A stretch of 64,000 nt of DNA, taken from contig JANDJC010000009.1 in the NCBI GenBank assembly GCA_024331045.1, forward strand, positions 1 to 64,000. The letters are read 5' to 3'. Below the pieces are notes generated by a model. The model ran no database searches, was not told where the DNA came from, and saw only the letters and a list, made by a program, of their open reading frames with translations. Positions 62,511 through 64,000 of this stretch are shown in pieces. The position numbers and the translations under genes are program-made. Position 1 is the stretch's first letter; every line of letters starts with the position of its first letter. This stretch comes from Nitrospira sp. (lineage in GTDB: Bacteria; Nitrospirota; Nitrospiria; Nitrospirales; Nitrospiraceae).

Positions 62511-63932
62511 ATGACGCAGGTTCGAGTTCGATTTGCTCCCAGCCCGACAGGGTACCTCCATATTGGTGGGGTCCGGACGGCGCTGTTCAATTGGCTCTTC
62601 GCCCGTCAGCAAGGGGGCACGTTTATTTTGCGCATCGAGGATACGGACCAAAGCCGCTCAACGGAGGAATCAATTCAGGCCATTCTGGAAGGCATGCAAT
62701 GGGTCGGACTCGATTGGGATGAGGGACCGTTTCGCCAAACCGAGCGGATGGAGCTCTATCGGACCAACGCCTTGAAACTCCTGGAAAAGGGGCAGGCGTA
62801 CTGGTGCGTGTGCAAGCCGGAAGAACTGGAGGCTCGGCGCAAGGAGGCGGAGGCGAAAGGGTTGTCCCCTCGGTACGATGGCCGCTGTCGTGAGCGGGAC
62901 ATTACACGGCCTCCCGCCGATGCGGCCTTGCGGTTTAAGGCTCCCCAAACAGGCCAAACCGTGGTGGAGGATCTGATCAAGGGCACGGTCGTGTTTGACA
63001 ATGCAGTGCTGGACGACCTCGTCATTCTGCGATCCAACGGATACCCGACCTACAATTTCTCGGTTGTCGTTGATGATGCGCTGATGGGAATTACCCATGT
63101 TGTGCGCGGCGATGACCATCTCACGAACACACCGCGCCAAATTCCGATCTTTCAAGCGCTGGGCTTTCCTGTTCCCCGGTTCGGTCATTTGCCGATGATT
63201 CTTGGCGCGGACAAGACAAGGTTGTCGAAGCGGCACGGGGCGACGTCCATCATGGCCTACAAAGAAATGGGCTATCTGCCGGAAGCAGTGATCAATTACC
63301 TCGCCAGACTTGGATGGTCTTACGGTGATCAAGAGATCTTCACTCGCGAAGAGCTGATCCAGAAGTTTTCATGGGACCATGTGCAGAAATCGGCGGCGGT
63401 CTTTAATCCGGACAAGATGCTCTGGATGAATGCCGAATACATCAGAACCAGCCCACCCGCCCGTGTGGCTGCCCTCTTGATCCCGTTTTTGGAACAAGCC
63501 GGCTTGGGAGAGGAGGTCAAAGAAGTCTCGGCCGAGTGGTTGGCGCAGCTCGTGGTTCTGGTTAGGGAACGGACCAAAACCCTGGTAGAAATGGTCGAAT
63601 GGGTCAAACCCTATTTTGGGCCGTCGGTCACTTACGATGAAGAGGCGGCAAAGAAATTTCTCACTCCGGCCATTGTGCCACTCCTCAATCGCTTGATCGA
63701 GCGATTCTCCGCCTTTGCTCAGTTTTCCAAAGCTGAGTGGGAACAGTCGTTCAAACGCTTCGTTCAAGAGGAAGGGATCAAGATGGGACAACTGGCCCAG
63801 CCGGTTCGGGTCGCCCTTACTGGTCGTGCTGCCAGTCCGGGGCTGTTCGAGGTGATGGAAGTGTTGGGCAAAGAACGGATCCTATGGCGGCTTCAGCAGG
63901 GAGTGGAGCGGGCGCAACGAGGCCAGACTTGA
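62511..63932 (+). CDS. gltX: Glutamyl-tRNA synthetase
   Basis: 473 residues from MTQVRVRFAPSPTGYLHIGG; the track start is 83 codons upstream. HIGH-type motif GYLHIGG, the KMSKS-type motif KTRLSKRHG, and EDTDQSRS. The length is standard. No zinc-binding Cys set is evident beyond CVCKPEE. It probably also charges tRNA-Gln with Glu for later amidation, as in most bacteria without GlnRS. A tRNA follows 36 nt downstream. Confidence 0.97.
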   Translation: MTQVRVRFAPSPTGYLHIGGVRTALFNWLFARQQGGTFILRIEDTDQSRSTEESIQAILEGMQWVGLDWDEGPFRQTERMELYRTNALKLLEKGQAYWCVCKPEELEARRKEAEAKGLSPRYDGRCRERDITRPPADAALRFKAPQTGQTVVEDLIKGTVVFDNAVLDDLVILRSNGYPTYNFSVVVDDALMGITHVVRGDDHLTNTPRQIPIFQALGFPVPRFGHLPMILGADKTRLSKRHGATSIMAYKEMGYLPEAVINYLARLGWSYGDQEIFTREELIQKFSWDHVQKSAAVFNPDKMLWMNAEYIRTSPPARVAALLIPFLEQAGLGEEVKEVSAEWLAQLVVLVRERTKTLVEMVEWVKPYFGPSVTYDEEAAKKFLTPAIVPLLNRLIERFSAFAQFSKAEWEQSFKRFVQEEGIKMGQLAQPVRVALTGRAASPGLFEVMEVLGKERILWRLQQGVERAQRGQT

Positions 63933-63968
63933 CGGATCACGGCCTCCTATATTACGGTGAGCCTCGGT

Positions 63969-64000
63969 TGGGGGATCGTCTAGCGGTAGGACGTCAGACT
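63969..64000 (+). tRNA. tRNA 5' part, probably tRNA-Gln (cut by window edge)
   Basis: The acceptor strand TGGGGGA, TC, D-arm GTCTAGCGGTAGGAC, G26 and the first anticodon-stem strand TCAGA are present, followed by C32 and T33. The window ends just before the anticodon. A T at position 1 and this D-arm favour tRNA-Gln; tRNA-Glu is the alternative. It lies downstream of gltX. Confidence 0.8.

Overview
The window looks like the chromosome of a GC-rich, respiring, Gram-negative bacterium, most likely from the Nitrospira lineage (Nitrospirota). The evidence is the mix of periplasmic c-type cytochromes, TolC/HlyD-type envelope export, a full isc iron-sulfur operon, many universal stress proteins (USPs), and small Cys-pair repeat lipoproteins. 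This assignment is an inference from gene content; there is no rRNA in the window. About 60 genes are supported. Most long antisense lines in the ORF track are shadows.

Layout. 1-9.9 kb: an SLC13-type permease (cut by the left edge), a MacB-like permease and MacA-like adaptor with no ATPase beside them, a class II P-type ATPase coupled to a USP, two CBS-domain proteins and an L,D-transpeptidase. 10-19 kb: a bile-acid-symporter-family carrier, a TolC/ABC-like/HlyD envelope export set whose ABC subunit has lost its ATPase motifs, a lipoprotein with a duplicated Cys motif, and a pentaheme cytochrome c. 19-35.5 kb: a stress and energy-economy region with a Lon-like protease, an HPF/cold-shock fusion, an APH-like kinase plus an APS-kinase-like protein, a hydrolase-pncB-pncA-cytochrome-zinc ribbon-USP operon, more USPs, a cupredoxin, a DUF2934 protein and a PPi-type phosphofructokinase. 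This content resembles the gene content of the mycobacterial DosR dormancy regulon.

35.7-40.5 kb: a Cys-rich MarR regulator, a lipoprotein, and a rubrerythrin / GlpC-like Fe-S protein / DUF3501 / double PTPS-domain cluster. 40.6-47.7 kb: an accessory island. A broken SNF2-type helicase is fused in frame, across stops, to a headless type III mod gene. Next comes a TcmP + Gp37/Gp68 (DUF5131) cassette bounded by a 57-bp direct repeat of the mod 3' end, then a DUF4160/DUF2442 pair and an intact type III res gene.

47.7-64 kb: mostly core functions. These are two paralogous His-rich periplasmic proteins, a thioredoxin-like protein, a peroxiredoxin, typA, a class A PBP, the iscRSUA-hscBA-iscX operon with fdx moved to the divergent side of a perfect palindrome, an FAD/NAD reductase, gltX, and the 5' part of a tRNA that ends just before its anticodon.

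Working together: the 19-35 kb genes suggest preparation for low-energy or low-oxygen periods (ribosome hibernation, NAD salvage, PPi-driven glycolysis, USP/CBS adenylate sensing). The rubrerythrin, peroxiredoxin and isc genes suggest oxidative and Fe-S maintenance.
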